From contig NZ_FNCJ01000014.1 of assembly GCF_900100735.1 (NCBI RefSeq), forward strand, positions 184,372 through 248,371: a stretch of DNA of 64,000 nucleotides, in the 5' to 3' direction. The notes under the pieces are model-generated. The model saw only the letters and a program-made list of their open reading frames with translations. It was not told where the DNA came from and did not search any database. The position numbers and the translations under genes were made by a program. This DNA is from Paraburkholderia phenazinium. Its GTDB lineage: Bacteria; Pseudomonadota; Gammaproteobacteria; Burkholderiales; Burkholderiaceae. How positions within the stretch are numbered: position 1 is the stretch's first letter; the number at the start of each line of letters is the position of its first letter. Positions 51,043-59,966 of the stretch are shown piece after piece.

Positions 51043-51546
51043 TTACTGCGCCGCAGGCGCCACCGCCACGCTTACTTGCGGGGTATAGGCTACGTCGACG
51101 TGCATACCCGGTTGCAGGTTGGCCAGCTTCGCCGGGTCGCGGCCCTGGATATGGAACACCGCACCATCGGCGCCCTTCAGTTGGACCACACCGGAAGCAT
51201 GGTCGAGCGCAACGACCTCGGCCGTCACGTTCTGCGGCGTCTGAGCCGCGACCGAACCACGCGACGGGCTTACCAGCGCGCTGCGAACCATACGGATGTG
51301 GACCTTGCTGCCCGGCTGGATATGGGCAAAGTTGCTGGCATCCGCGACGGTGAACGAAGCCTCGCCGCCATGTGCGTCGACCACGGTGACGGCGTGGTGC
51401 GCCTGGTCGAGACTCTTCACGACCCCGTCGGCCTGCAACACGCTGTTGCCTTCAAAAGCCACCGGAAGGGAGTCGGCCGCGGCCGAAACCAGCGGTGCTG
51501 CTGCGATCAATGCGCCAGCAACGACGCCAAGGGCTTTCTTGTTCAT
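51043..51546 (-). CDS. Periplasmic protein with two tandem beta-barrel-like repeats
   Basis: The 167-residue protein has a signal peptide (about 1-23, cleavage near SAA-AD). The rest falls into two similar halves: VVKSLDQAHHAVTVVDAHGG ... FAHIQPGSKVHIRMV (about 42-88) and VVALDHASGVVQLKGADG ... LANLQPGMHVDVAYT (about 110-155). Both show the strand pattern of small OB or CusF-like barrels. No metal ligand set is clear. Function is unknown. Confidence 0.65.
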   Translation of the reverse strand: MNKKALGVVAGALIAAAPLVSAAADSLPVAFEGNSVLQADGVVKSLDQAHHAVTVVDAHGGEASFTVADASNFAHIQPGSKVHIRMVRSALVSPSRGSVAAQTPQNVTAEVVALDHASGVVQLKGADGAVFHIQGRDPAKLANLQPGMHVDVAYTPQVSVAVAPAAQ

Positions 51547-52081
51547 GCAATCCTCAATCAGGTAATAACAAAATGAGAATCAGGCCGCGGACAGACGCGC
51601 AAGGAGCGCGCCCCGGTCACCGGGAGCGCTCACGCTAGGTTAGGTGGGAGGGCACCTGGTTCGGTCGCCGCATGCGAATGGGCGCATGGGCTGCACGACT
51701 TGATTCAAGGCGCGGACCAGTGTGTTTTCCGGGATGGGTCTTGTCAAGCTTCGGACTCCATATTTAATTTGAGATTGGGAAGCGGCTTTATAGGGATAAG
51801 CTCGTCTGCTGCCGGAACAGGAAAAACGGCCGGAGCCGGAGCATGTCGCAGGTCTGCGGCGCACAAACCAGCAGGCGGCACTCAAACACCGATAAATTGG
51901 GGCCACAACATCGACGGCGGCGGTTGCAGCGCTCGGCCACGGATTTGATGCCGAAGCCGCGTCACGCCCGCCCAAAGCGCCCCCGAAAGGTCTAATTGTT
52001 CATTTTGCGTTCAAATGAACAGCGTGGCGCTTGACGGCGCTCGTTTGCGAACATAGGATGCGATTAAGCGACCTAGATATC

Positions 52082-52096
52082 GGTCATCATATGACC
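52082..52096. promoter_or_regulatory. Operator candidate GGTCAT-CAT-ATGACC
   Basis: Perfect 6-base arms with a 3-base spacer. The inner core GTCAT-N3-ATGAC is repeated at 52173. Together they suggest binding of one dimeric regulator at two sites before the MFS gene. Confidence 0.45.
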
Positions 52097-52172
52097 ATTC
52101 TGCCCTGATGCCTGCAGTTTTTGCCGATTTTAGGCATAACCAGCGTTTATCGACGGCCTGACCGGATATAAA

Positions 52173-52185
52173 GTCATGTGATGAC
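52173..52185. promoter_or_regulatory. Operator candidate GTCAT-GTG-ATGAC
   Basis: Same arms and spacer length as the site at 52082, 90 bases (centre to centre) downstream and about 90 before the MFS start. A GntR- or LacI-type regulator encoded elsewhere is likely; none is in this stretch. Confidence 0.45.
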
Positions 52186-52271
52186 CTATCAGATAGACTA
52201 CCGAGCCCTGCATCAAGAACATGGGCGGGCAAGCCGATCCGGACGCCGCCTCAAAAACAGAATCGGACAGG

Positions 52272-53552
52272 ATGGAGACAGCGTTGAAAACAATCAAAGG
52301 CTTACGTTGGTGGATCATCGTGCTGGTGTGTCTCGGCACGATCATGAACTATCTCGCGCGCAATTCATTGGCCGTGCTGGCGCCGGAGTTGAAGCACGTA
52401 TTCGACCTCACAACCAAGCAATACTCGTATGTGGTCGGCGCGTTCCAGATCGGTTATACGATCATGCAGCCGGTGTGCGGGCTGATCGTCGATCTGATCG
52501 GCCTGCGGCTCGGGTTCGCGCTGTTCGCGGCGCTATGGTCGCTTACCGGCATGCTGCACGGTTTTGCCACCGGCTGGCTGTCGCTCGGTGCGATGCGCGG
52601 CGCGCTCGGACTGTTCGAGGCGGCCGCGATCCCCTCCGGCATGAAGGCGGTGGCGGAATGGTTTCCCGACAAGGAGAAATCGGTCGCGGTCGGCTATTTC
52701 AACGCGGGCACCTCGCTAGGCGCCCTGCTCGCGCCACCCGTCGTCATCTTCCTGTCGCTGCGCTTCGGCTGGCAAGCCGCCTTTATGGCAACCGGCGCAT
52801 TCGGTTTTGTATGGGCCGGGCTCTGGTATGCGCTGTATCGCTCGCCGGCCGAGCATCCGCGCGTCTCTCGCAAAGAGCTCGCCTTGATCCAGGACGGCCA
52901 GACCCAGTTCGCGCCGGCCAGCCAGCGCCCGGTTCGCGAGATTCTGCGCTCGCGTCGTTTCTGGGCAATCGCGCTACCGCGCTTTTTCGCCGAACCGGCC
53001 TGGCAGACCTTCAGCTTCTGGATTCCCCTCTATCTCGTGACCGTGCGTCACATGGATCTGAAACAGATCGCCATCTTCGCCTGGCTGCCGTTTCTGGCCG
53101 CAGACCTCGGCGGCATCTTCGGCGGCTATCTGTCGCCGTTCCTGATCCGCTATTGCCGTATTCCGTTGATCTGGTCGCGCGTGGCGGGCGTGATCCTCGG
53201 CGCGTTCATGATGATCGGACCGGCCTGTATCGGCCTCGTTGCGTCGCCGTATGAAGCGATCGCGCTATTCTGCGTCGGCGGCTTCGCACACCAGATGATC
53301 TCCGCGCTCGTCAACACGCTGAGCGCCGACGTGTTCGATTCGGATGAAGTGGGCACCGCCAGCGGCTTCGCGGGCATGGCCGCGTGGATCGGCGGCCTGA
53401 GCTTTTCGCTGGTGGTCGGGGCGCTCGCCGATACGGTCGGCTATGGACCGTTGTTTGCCTGCCTCGGCGCCTTCGATCTGGTCGGCGCCACGCTGCTCGT
53501 CGTGCTGATACGCGGCCAATCGAAACATGAACGCAAGCTCGCGCATGCCTGA
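52272..53552 (+). CDS. MFS transporter, anion:cation symporter (hexuronate/sugar-acid) type
   Basis: The 426-residue protein (from ATG 52272; a TTG at 52284 after GGATGGAG is an alternative) has twelve membrane helices. Motifs (RWWIIVLVCLGTIMNYLARNSLAVLAPEL, SFWIPLYLVTVRHMDLKQI in part) resemble ExuT/galactonate-type ACS transporters. It is followed after 43 bases by the GH31 gene, so it probably imports the product or oligosaccharide that the glycosidase acts on. Operator-like sites lie upstream. Confidence 0.85.
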   Translation: METALKTIKGLRWWIIVLVCLGTIMNYLARNSLAVLAPELKHVFDLTTKQYSYVVGAFQIGYTIMQPVCGLIVDLIGLRLGFALFAALWSLTGMLHGFATGWLSLGAMRGALGLFEAAAIPSGMKAVAEWFPDKEKSVAVGYFNAGTSLGALLAPPVVIFLSLRFGWQAAFMATGAFGFVWAGLWYALYRSPAEHPRVSRKELALIQDGQTQFAPASQRPVREILRSRRFWAIALPRFFAEPAWQTFSFWIPLYLVTVRHMDLKQIAIFAWLPFLAADLGGIFGGYLSPFLIRYCRIPLIWSRVAGVILGAFMMIGPACIGLVASPYEAIALFCVGGFAHQMISALVNTLSADVFDSDEVGTASGFAGMAAWIGGLSFSLVVGALADTVGYGPLFACLGAFDLVGATLLVVLIRGQSKHERKLAHA

Positions 53553-53595
53553 CAGGCCGGATGCGGCTCACCCCCATTCAACCAGAGGAAGTCCG

Positions 53596-56013
53596 ATGAT
53601 GTCGCTGTTGCATCCTCCCGTTTTCGAACCCGCCGCCCCGTCGGGCAACCTCGTGCGCCTGAACAGCGCGGCGGGACCGGTGATTGAAATCTTCGTGCTC
53701 GAAGAAGACATCGTGCGCGTGCGTGTGTTGCCCGATGGCGTGGCGCATGGCCCGCGCACCTGGGCGATCGCGCCGGGACTCGACGACGTTGCCATCGAAG
53801 GCCGCGATCGCCTCGACCTCACGGGCTATAGCTTGCCGCCTTTCAGTCTGCGCTCCGGCGGCGCTCAACTATGCATTGAAACCTCGCAAATCAAACTCAC
53901 AGTCGCACTGCATGGCGGTTTTTGCGCGTGGGAGCTCCGCAGTGGCGACGCCTGGCGCCGCGTGCTGCAGGACCGCGCGACCCAGGCGTATAACTTCGGC
54001 TGGTGGGACGAGCGCGTCTACCACTATGTGCGCCGCGAACCTGGCGAGATGTACCTCGGTCTGGGCGAGCGTGCCGGTTCGCTCGACCGCGCCAATCAGC
54101 GCTATCAGATGGTCAACATCGATGCGATGGGCTACAGCGCGAAAAACACCGATCCCCTCTACAAGCACATTCCCTTCTACCTCACATGGCAGCGTGAAGC
54201 GGCGCTCGGCTTCGGCCTTTTCTACGACACCCTCGCCGACTGCACGTTCGACATGGGCCGTGAGCTCGACAACTATCACGGCCACTATCGCCATTTCATC
54301 GCGGAGCATGGCGACCTCGACTACTACTTCATCGCCTCGCCCGCGACGCCGCTCGCTGCGGTGCGCCGCTTCACCTGGCTCACCGGTCGCCCGGCGTTGA
54401 TGCCCAAATGGGGCCTCGGCTACTCCGGCTCGACGATGAGCTACACCGACGCGCCCGACGCGCAGCAACGCATGGGCGAATTCATCGAGCGCTGCCGCGA
54501 ACACGACATCTTGTGCGACTCGTTCCACCTGTCGTCGGGCTATACCTCGATCGGACCGAAGCGTTACGTATTCAACTGGAACCATGACAAGTTCCCTGAC
54601 GTGGACGGCTTCGTGCAAGGCTATCTCGAACAGGGCGTTCGCCTGTGCGCCAACATCAAGCCGTGCCTGCTGCGCGATCATCCGGAGTTCGAACAAGTGG
54701 CGCGCGACCGCCTGCTGATTAACGCTAGCGACGGCGAGCCGGCCTGGGTACAGTTCTGGGACGAAGTCGGCGCCTATCTGGACTTCACGAACCCCGACAC
54801 GATTGCATGGTGGCGCTCGCGCGTGACCGATGCGCTGCTGCGTCACGGCATTGCGTCGACCTGGAACGACAATAACGAATTCGAAATCTGGAGCCCGGAC
54901 GCCATCGCCCACGGCTTCGGCAAGCCCTATCCCGTGCGCGAGGCGAAGGTACTGCAGACCCTGCTGATGATGCGCGCCTCGCGCGATGCTCAACGCGCGT
55001 ATGCCCCCGAACAGCGGCCGTTTCTCGTCTCGCGCTCGGGCGGGGTCGGCATGCATCGCTATGTGCAGACCTGGTCGGGCGACAACTACACGTCGTGGGA
55101 AACGCTGCGCTACAACCTGAAGATGGGACTCGGACTCGCGCTATCAGGCGTGTCGAATATCGGCCACGATATCGGTGGTTTTTCCGGCCCCGCGCCGGAC
55201 GCAGAACTCTTTGTGCGCTGGATTCAGTTCGGCATCCTGATGCCGCGTTTCAGCATCCACTCGTGGAACGACGACGGTACCGTCAACGAGCCCTGGATGC
55301 ACCCGCAAGCAACCCGGCAAGTCTCCGACCTGATCAAGCTGCGCTATCGCCTGCTGCCGTATCTGTACCATCTGCTGTGGGACTCGACACAACACTACGA
55401 GCCCGTGCTGCGCCCTACCTTTGCGGAGTTCCCAAACGATCCGCACTGCTATGCAGACGGCGACGACATGATGCTCGGCGCATCGCTACTATTCGCGCCG
55501 GTGGTCGAGCCGGGGCAAATGGAGCGCGAGGTTTGGCTTCCGGCGGGCGCAGAGTGGGTCTCGTACTGGAGCGGCGAAGCATTTGCAGGGGGCCAGTCGG
55601 TGACGCTGCCCGCGCCATGGGAACAACCCGTCATGCTGATTCGCGAAGGCAGCGTCGTGCCGCTCAACGTCGCGACTCAACACTTCGCCCAACCGGCCGA
55701 GCAGCGCGGCTTCATGGTGGCGCCGTATCGAGGCACGGGCGTCGCACTAGGCGAGTGCTTCGAGGATGACGGCGAATCGGAAGCCTGGCGCAATGGCGTA
55801 TACGGTTGCTGGAAGGTGAGCGTCGCAAGCGATGTGGCGACCCTTACCGTCACCGTTGACTGGTCGGGAGACTGGCGCAGACCGTTCGACTCAGTAGAGG
55901 TGTTGCTGCCTGCCTCCGATTCCCGCCGCATCGTCGCTGGCAACGCGACACTTCGCAGTGAGGTGCGCTCTCAAACCTGGACCCGGCTCATTCTCGATTT
56001 GCCCGCGACATGA
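53596..56013 (+). CDS. GH31 alpha-glycosidase (alpha-glucosidase/alpha-xylosidase group)
   Basis: The 805-residue protein has an N-terminal beta-sandwich (about 1-240), a TIM barrel (about 260-600) and C-terminal sheet domains. The catalytic nucleophile is D425 in STWNDNNEFEIW and the acid/base is D496 in WSGDNYTSWETL; the conserved GHDIGGF and YLGLGERAGSLDR are also present. No signal peptide, so it is cytoplasmic. AGAGGAAG before the ATG at 53596 sets the start. It cleaves terminal alpha-linked glucose or xylose; substrate preference cannot be read directly. Co-transcribed with the MFS gene. Confidence 0.92.
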   Translation: MMSLLHPPVFEPAAPSGNLVRLNSAAGPVIEIFVLEEDIVRVRVLPDGVAHGPRTWAIAPGLDDVAIEGRDRLDLTGYSLPPFSLRSGGAQLCIETSQIKLTVALHGGFCAWELRSGDAWRRVLQDRATQAYNFGWWDERVYHYVRREPGEMYLGLGERAGSLDRANQRYQMVNIDAMGYSAKNTDPLYKHIPFYLTWQREAALGFGLFYDTLADCTFDMGRELDNYHGHYRHFIAEHGDLDYYFIASPATPLAAVRRFTWLTGRPALMPKWGLGYSGSTMSYTDAPDAQQRMGEFIERCREHDILCDSFHLSSGYTSIGPKRYVFNWNHDKFPDVDGFVQGYLEQGVRLCANIKPCLLRDHPEFEQVARDRLLINASDGEPAWVQFWDEVGAYLDFTNPDTIAWWRSRVTDALLRHGIASTWNDNNEFEIWSPDAIAHGFGKPYPVREAKVLQTLLMMRASRDAQRAYAPEQRPFLVSRSGGVGMHRYVQTWSGDNYTSWETLRYNLKMGLGLALSGVSNIGHDIGGFSGPAPDAELFVRWIQFGILMPRFSIHSWNDDGTVNEPWMHPQATRQVSDLIKLRYRLLPYLYHLLWDSTQHYEPVLRPTFAEFPNDPHCYADGDDMMLGASLLFAPVVEPGQMEREVWLPAGAEWVSYWSGEAFAGGQSVTLPAPWEQPVMLIREGSVVPLNVATQHFAQPAEQRGFMVAPYRGTGVALGECFEDDGESEAWRNGVYGCWKVSVASDVATLTVTVDWSGDWRRPFDSVEVLLPASDSRRIVAGNATLRSEVRSQTWTRLILDLPAT

Positions 56014-56034
56014 GACACCGGCATGACACGGCGG

Positions 56035-56064
56035 TTGACTTCCGGTCATGCCGCTGCCTAAAAT
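56035..56064 (+). promoter_or_regulatory. Sigma-70 promoter candidate for the mgtC-like gene
   Basis: TTGACT (56035-56040) and TAAAAT (56059-56064) are separated by 18 bases. Start of transcription near 56071 would give a leader of about 327 bases before the ATG at 56398. Confidence 0.5.
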
Positions 56065-56241
56065 CCGTCCACACGTCTAACCGGACTACCCATCTTGGAC
56101 AGTAGCAGTTATCGATCTTCGATTCACCCAATCGCCTGATCGGCAAGCTCGCCGCGCCAGCCTAATCCCTGCCGCCGTCTTGCCATCAGGCCAGACGGTG
56201 CGCGCCGTAGTCATTCCCGTGCACTTGTCACTTGCAATTCA

Positions 56242-56376
56242 CCGCTGCCAGGCTTGAAGCCTCGCAGCGGCCATAGCATTCGCGTCGTGAGCGTTAGGCC
56301 GCACGCGTCGTCACGCGTCGGCCCTCGCGGATCGTTAGCGATGCTGTCACGCGTATGGTTCAAACTATGCGTCTAG
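56242..56376 (+). promoter_or_regulatory. Structured leader of the mgtC-like gene (two hairpins and a short uORF)
   Basis: Hairpin 1 (56242-56270): CCGCTGC pairs with GCAGCGG and AGGCT with AGCCT. Hairpin 2 (56297-56323): GGCCG pairs with CGGCC and ACGCGT with ACGCGT. An 11-codon open frame follows (56341-56376; starts MLSRVWFKL). Leaders with small ORFs control mgtC in Salmonella; homology here is not established. The remainder of the region holds no other gene. Confidence 0.45.
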
Positions 56377-56397
56377 CACGCCTCGACTACTAATCTC

Positions 56398-57105
56398 ATG
56401 ACGCTTGATTTCGTATGGCGGCTCCTCGCCGCTTTCTCCTGTGGTGTCGCCATCGGCATCGAACGGCAAATGCGCCAGCGCACGGCCGGTCTGCGCACCA
56501 TCACGCTGGTCGCGAGCGGCGCCTGCCTGTTCGTCACGCTGGGCGTGCTGACCGGCAACGGCACGGCTGGCGTCACGCAGATCGCGGCGTACGTCGTATC
56601 CGGCGTCGGCTTCCTCGGCGGCGGCGTCATCATGCGCGACAAGGGTTCCATCCAGGGGATCAATACTGCTGCCACCCTGTGGTGTTCGGCGGCGGTGGGC
56701 GTGTTGTGCGGTGCGGGACATTTCGGCCCGGCGCTCGCCGGCACGGGCATCGTGTTGCTGACGAATACCGTACTGCGCGAAGTCAGCCGCACCATCAATG
56801 CGACGCCGGTGTCAAATGCCGACCTCGTGCGCGAATATGTGCTGACCGTGGTCTGCCGCGAGGACGATGAGATTCATATCCGCACGGCGCTGTCGAATTC
56901 GATGTACTCGACACCCCTGTCGTTTCAGAGTCTGACGAGCGAAGACGTGACGGAGCAGCCGGGCCGCATCCGCGTCACGGCGACCCTGAAACTACACCCC
57001 AAGGATCAGTCGAAGCTCGAATTGATGGCAAGCCGCATCAGCATGGAAACGACCGTTTCCAGCGTAAGCTGGATCGCTAAAGAAGCGGAACCGACGCCGG
57101 AGTAG
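56398..57105 (+). CDS. mgtC: MgtC/SapB-family membrane protein
   Basis: The 235-residue protein has about four to five membrane helices (about 5-25, 35-55, 60-85, 95-118) with the MgtC signatures GIERQMRQRTAGLRTITLV, GVGFLGGGVIMRDKGSIQG in part and GINTAATLWCSAAVGVLCG. The C-terminal cytoplasmic part (about 140-230) resembles an ACT-type domain. MgtC proteins support growth in low Mg2+ and inhibit F-type ATP synthase in some pathogens. It is preceded by an unusually long leader. Confidence 0.88.
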   Translation: MTLDFVWRLLAAFSCGVAIGIERQMRQRTAGLRTITLVASGACLFVTLGVLTGNGTAGVTQIAAYVVSGVGFLGGGVIMRDKGSIQGINTAATLWCSAAVGVLCGAGHFGPALAGTGIVLLTNTVLREVSRTINATPVSNADLVREYVLTVVCREDDEIHIRTALSNSMYSTPLSFQSLTSEDVTEQPGRIRVTATLKLHPKDQSKLELMASRISMETTVSSVSWIAKEAEPTPE

Positions 57106-57590
57106 CGTCGCATCCCGGACGGTAGCGGGCAAGCGCGGCTCGCTGCCTTGCCGCCCCCCCCAACGCCCGGTCGCATTGCTGCCCACCCAAGCCCGCAAAC
57201 GCAAGGCTGGGCGACCCAGCCCACGTACCGGCAAGTCCGCGCCTTGCACCCAGCGGCCGCTTCATCTATAACAACCGTAGACGAAACATCGGCCGACGCT
57301 CCTTGGCAGCAATGGTAGAGTGTGCCGGGTAGGCCGATGAAGCGTATGCCTGTGCAGCCCGAGACCGAGAACGAAATGAACCGAGCGACTGCGCGTTGGA
57401 TGTCCCTGCCTATCCGCCATGGCGGCTGCCGCCATGCGTCCTGTACCGCTCTCTCGCCGGCCTCGTGGCTGGCCCCGCCGCCATAGATTCAGACATTGTT
57501 AAATCCATATCCTGAATATGGACTGCACTAATCCGTTGGACTAAGCTCTGTCACCGTGAATTTTTCACGCTCAACCATGGAGTCTTGATT
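57106..57590. other. Intergenic region before the GlsB-type gene
   Basis: 485 bases with a clear inverted repeat TCCATAT-CCTGA-ATATGGA (57504-57522), 69 bases before the next ATG, in AT-rich sequence. Otherwise no gene is supported. Confidence 0.4.
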
Positions 57591-57845
57591 ATGGAACACG
57601 GCATCATTGCATGGCTCATCATTGGCGCGATCGCCGGCTGGCTGGCGGGCGTGCTCGTCAAGGGCGGCGGATTCGGGTTGATCGTCGACATCATTGTCGG
57701 GATCGTCGGCGCGTTCATCGGCGGTTGGCTGGCGGGCGTTCTGCATATCTCGCTCGGCGGCGGCTGGATCGGCTCGATCATCACGGCAGTGATCGGCGCG
57801 GTGATTCTGCTGTTTATCATCCGGCTGTTCAAGCGGGGCGCCTAG
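57591..57845 (+). CDS. GlsB/YeaQ/YmgE-family small stress membrane protein
   Basis: The 84-residue protein is almost wholly hydrophobic with three helices and Gly-rich turns (GAIAGWLAGVLVKGGGFGL, GIVGAFIGGWLAGVL, GSIITAVIGAVILLFIIRLF in part), the standard transglycosylase-associated (GlsB) pattern. GGAG precedes the ATG. Induced by envelope or stationary-phase stress in relatives; exact role unknown. A strong hairpin terminator follows. Confidence 0.88.
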   Translation: MEHGIIAWLIIGAIAGWLAGVLVKGGGFGLIVDIIVGIVGAFIGGWLAGVLHISLGGGWIGSIITAVIGAVILLFIIRLFKRGA

Positions 57846-57853
57846 CGCCTTAA

Positions 57854-57881
57854 GCGTCAGGCGGCCTCGGTCGCCTGACGC
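57854..57881. terminator. Hairpin terminator after the GlsB-type gene
   Basis: Arms GCGTCAGGCG (57854-57863) and CGCCTGACGC (57872-57881) with an 8-base loop lie between convergent genes. A short T-containing run follows (GTGCTGTCTT). Confidence 0.6.
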
Positions 57882-57912
57882 GTGCTGTCTTACCCGAGCG
57901 CTGTGCGGGCCA

Positions 57913-59445
57913 TCAAGTCCGCGCGGCGCTCTGCTCCAGCATCGAGCCGGTTTCGTTCAGGCGGATATGCCAGGAGAATGCCCGCTCCAGACGGTGAGGC
58001 GTTTGCCCACCATGCGTCAAGGCATCCTTGTAGTAGTCGCGCAGCATGTCGCGATACAGCGGATGCACACACTTCTCGATGATCGACACGGCACGCTCAC
58101 GCGGCGCGAGCCCGCGCAGATCGGCAAGACCCTGTTCCGTGACGACCACATCTACGTCGTGTTCGTTGTGATCGCAATGCGGCACCATCGGCACGACGCT
58201 TGAAATGCGCCCATCCTTCGCAATCGACTTCGTCGCAAAGATCGCGCACGACGCATTGCGTGCGAAGTCGCCCGAGCCGCCAATGCCGTTCATCATGTGG
58301 GTGCCGCCCACATGCGTTGAATTGACATTGCCGTAGAGGTCGAATTCCAACGCAGTATTCAGCGCGATCAGGCCGAGACGGCGAATCACTTCGGGATGGT
58401 TGCTGACCTCTTGCGGGCGCAATACCAAACGGTCCCGATAACGGTCCAGCTCGCTGAACACCTGGGCATGGCGCGCCGCGGACAGCGTAATCGAGGCGCC
58501 CGAGGCGAACGTCACCTTGCCGGCATCCATCAGGTCGAAGGTCGAGTCCTGCAGGACTTCCGAATAGATTTCAAAGGCTTCGAAGGGCGATTTGACGAAG
58601 CCTGCCAGCACGGCATTGGCAATCGTGCCGATGCCGGCCTGCAGCGGCGGCAGACGAGCCGGCATGCGCCCGCGCGATACTTCATGCTGCAGAAACTCGA
58701 TCAGATGGCCTGCGATGAACCCAGTTTCCTCGTCCGCGGGCAAAACCGTGGACGCGCTATCCGGCATGTTGGTGATGACGATGGCAGCGATCTTCTCTGG
58801 TGGAATCTCGATGGCGGGCGTGCCGACCCGATCGCGCGGATGGACGATCGGCAACGGCTCGCGGTTGGGGCGGCGGCCCGGAATCCAGATGTCGTGCAGC
58901 CCTTCGAGCGCGAGCGGCTGTGCGAGGTTGATCTCGACGACCACCTTGTCGGCGAGGATCGCGAAGCTTGCCGAATTGCCCACGGAGGTGGTAGGCACAA
59001 TGCCGCCGGTTTCGGTGATCGCCACCGCTTCGATGATCGCGACATCGAGCTTGCCGAGCTGATTGGCACGCAACATCTCGACCGTTTCGGACAGATGCTG
59101 ATCGACAAACATCACTTCGCCACGGTTGATTGCGTCCCGCAAGGTCTTGTCGACCTGGAACGGCAAGCGGCGCGCCAGCACGCCGGCCTCGGTCAGCATA
59201 CGGTCGACGTCGTGGCCGAGCGATGCGCCGGTCATCAAGGTAATGCGCAACGGCTTGCCTTCGTGACGCGCTCGTTCGGCCAGCGCAACGGGCACGGCCT
59301 TCGCATCGCCCGCGCGCGTGAAACCGCTCGCACCGACGCGCATGCCATCCTGAATCAGCAGGGCCGCGGCAGCGGCGGTGGTGACTTTGCCGCGTACCGC
59401 GGCACAGCGAATCCGGTCTTCGTACATGCTACTGAGTCTCTCCAT
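57913..59445 (-). CDS. Acetyl-CoA hydrolase / succinyl-CoA:acetate-type CoA-transferase
   Basis: The 510-residue protein fits the Ach1/Cat1/AarC family. Motifs include GASLGHDVD, ITETGGIVPTTSVGNSASFA (with the region of the CoA-accepting Glu), QAGIGTIANAVLAG and NSTHVGGTHMMNGIGGSGDF. It moves CoA between acetate, succinate and propionate or hydrolyses acyl-CoA in the cytoplasm. The ATG at 59445 follows GGAAGG; a TTG two codons earlier is not needed. Monocistronic. Confidence 0.92.
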   Translation of the reverse strand: MERLSSMYEDRIRCAAVRGKVTTAAAAALLIQDGMRVGASGFTRAGDAKAVPVALAERARHEGKPLRITLMTGASLGHDVDRMLTEAGVLARRLPFQVDKTLRDAINRGEVMFVDQHLSETVEMLRANQLGKLDVAIIEAVAITETGGIVPTTSVGNSASFAILADKVVVEINLAQPLALEGLHDIWIPGRRPNREPLPIVHPRDRVGTPAIEIPPEKIAAIVITNMPDSASTVLPADEETGFIAGHLIEFLQHEVSRGRMPARLPPLQAGIGTIANAVLAGFVKSPFEAFEIYSEVLQDSTFDLMDAGKVTFASGASITLSAARHAQVFSELDRYRDRLVLRPQEVSNHPEVIRRLGLIALNTALEFDLYGNVNSTHVGGTHMMNGIGGSGDFARNASCAIFATKSIAKDGRISSVVPMVPHCDHNEHDVDVVVTEQGLADLRGLAPRERAVSIIEKCVHPLYRDMLRDYYKDALTHGGQTPHRLERAFSWHIRLNETGSMLEQSAART

Positions 59446-59592
59446 GATCAACCTTCCAGTCTACCGTTGCACACGTCTTCGGCGCGGCTAGATCAGCAGT
59501 CGGGTTGTCGCACCTCAAGCGGCGTCTCACGATGGAGAGTGCCGCTGCGAGGCATGCGTCGCGCAACAAGCCACGACGGATTAGTATGGCTT

Positions 59593-59811
59593 TTAGCTAC
59601 CGAAAAAGAGATTACAGTAGCTCACGGGCCCGACACATTCGGCAGGCTTCTTCACCGGCGCAGTCATGCGTCCTTGCTGAAGCGCGCTGTTCGCGTGCTG
59701 GTCAGCGGCTTGCGCAATCTGTTGCCCCTCGGCGGCGGGTGCTACGGCCTGTGCATGAGCCGCTGCGGCAGACAAGGAACAGGCAATCAGAACAACCTTC
59801 AACGCTTTCAT
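59593..59811 (-). CDS. Small secreted protein of unknown function
   Basis: The 72-residue protein has a signal peptide (about 1-20, cleavage near AHA-QA). The mature ~50 residues are rich in Ala and Gln with two cysteines near the end (ECVGPVSYC), which could form a disulfide. GGAGAA precedes the ATG. It lies between the CoA-transferase and FUSC genes with its own spacing. I do not recognise the family. Confidence 0.6.
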   Translation of the reverse strand: MKALKVVLIACSLSAAAAHAQAVAPAAEGQQIAQAADQHANSALQQGRMTAPVKKPAECVGPVSYCNLFFGS

Positions 59812-59966
59812 CTATTTCTCCGGTGCTTACGATCATGCCTCCTGGAAAGTCCTTTTCGGGGACTGCGAGGCACTGGACAAACTATATGACCGGCATGTGA
59901 GCAGATAAACGGCCGCGACTGGAAGTGATCTTTCCATCTGGCAGAAAGATCGCAATGCGATCTGGA

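Larger units (their letters stand above)
51547..52271. other. Long intergenic region upstream of the MFS/GH31 operon
   Basis: 725 bases without a supported gene. The first part (51560-51980) carries weak open frames with no ribosome sites. The second part is AT-richer and holds two similar inverted repeats (52082 and 52173) that look like operators for the downstream operon. The MFS frame also extends to 52221, but a ribosome site favours a later start. Confidence 0.5.

Noticed and set aside
58396..59889. 497-codon plus-strand open frame opposite the CoA-transferase gene
   Set aside because: Its composition is typical of antisense frames in GC-rich genes and the opposite strand has clear family motifs.
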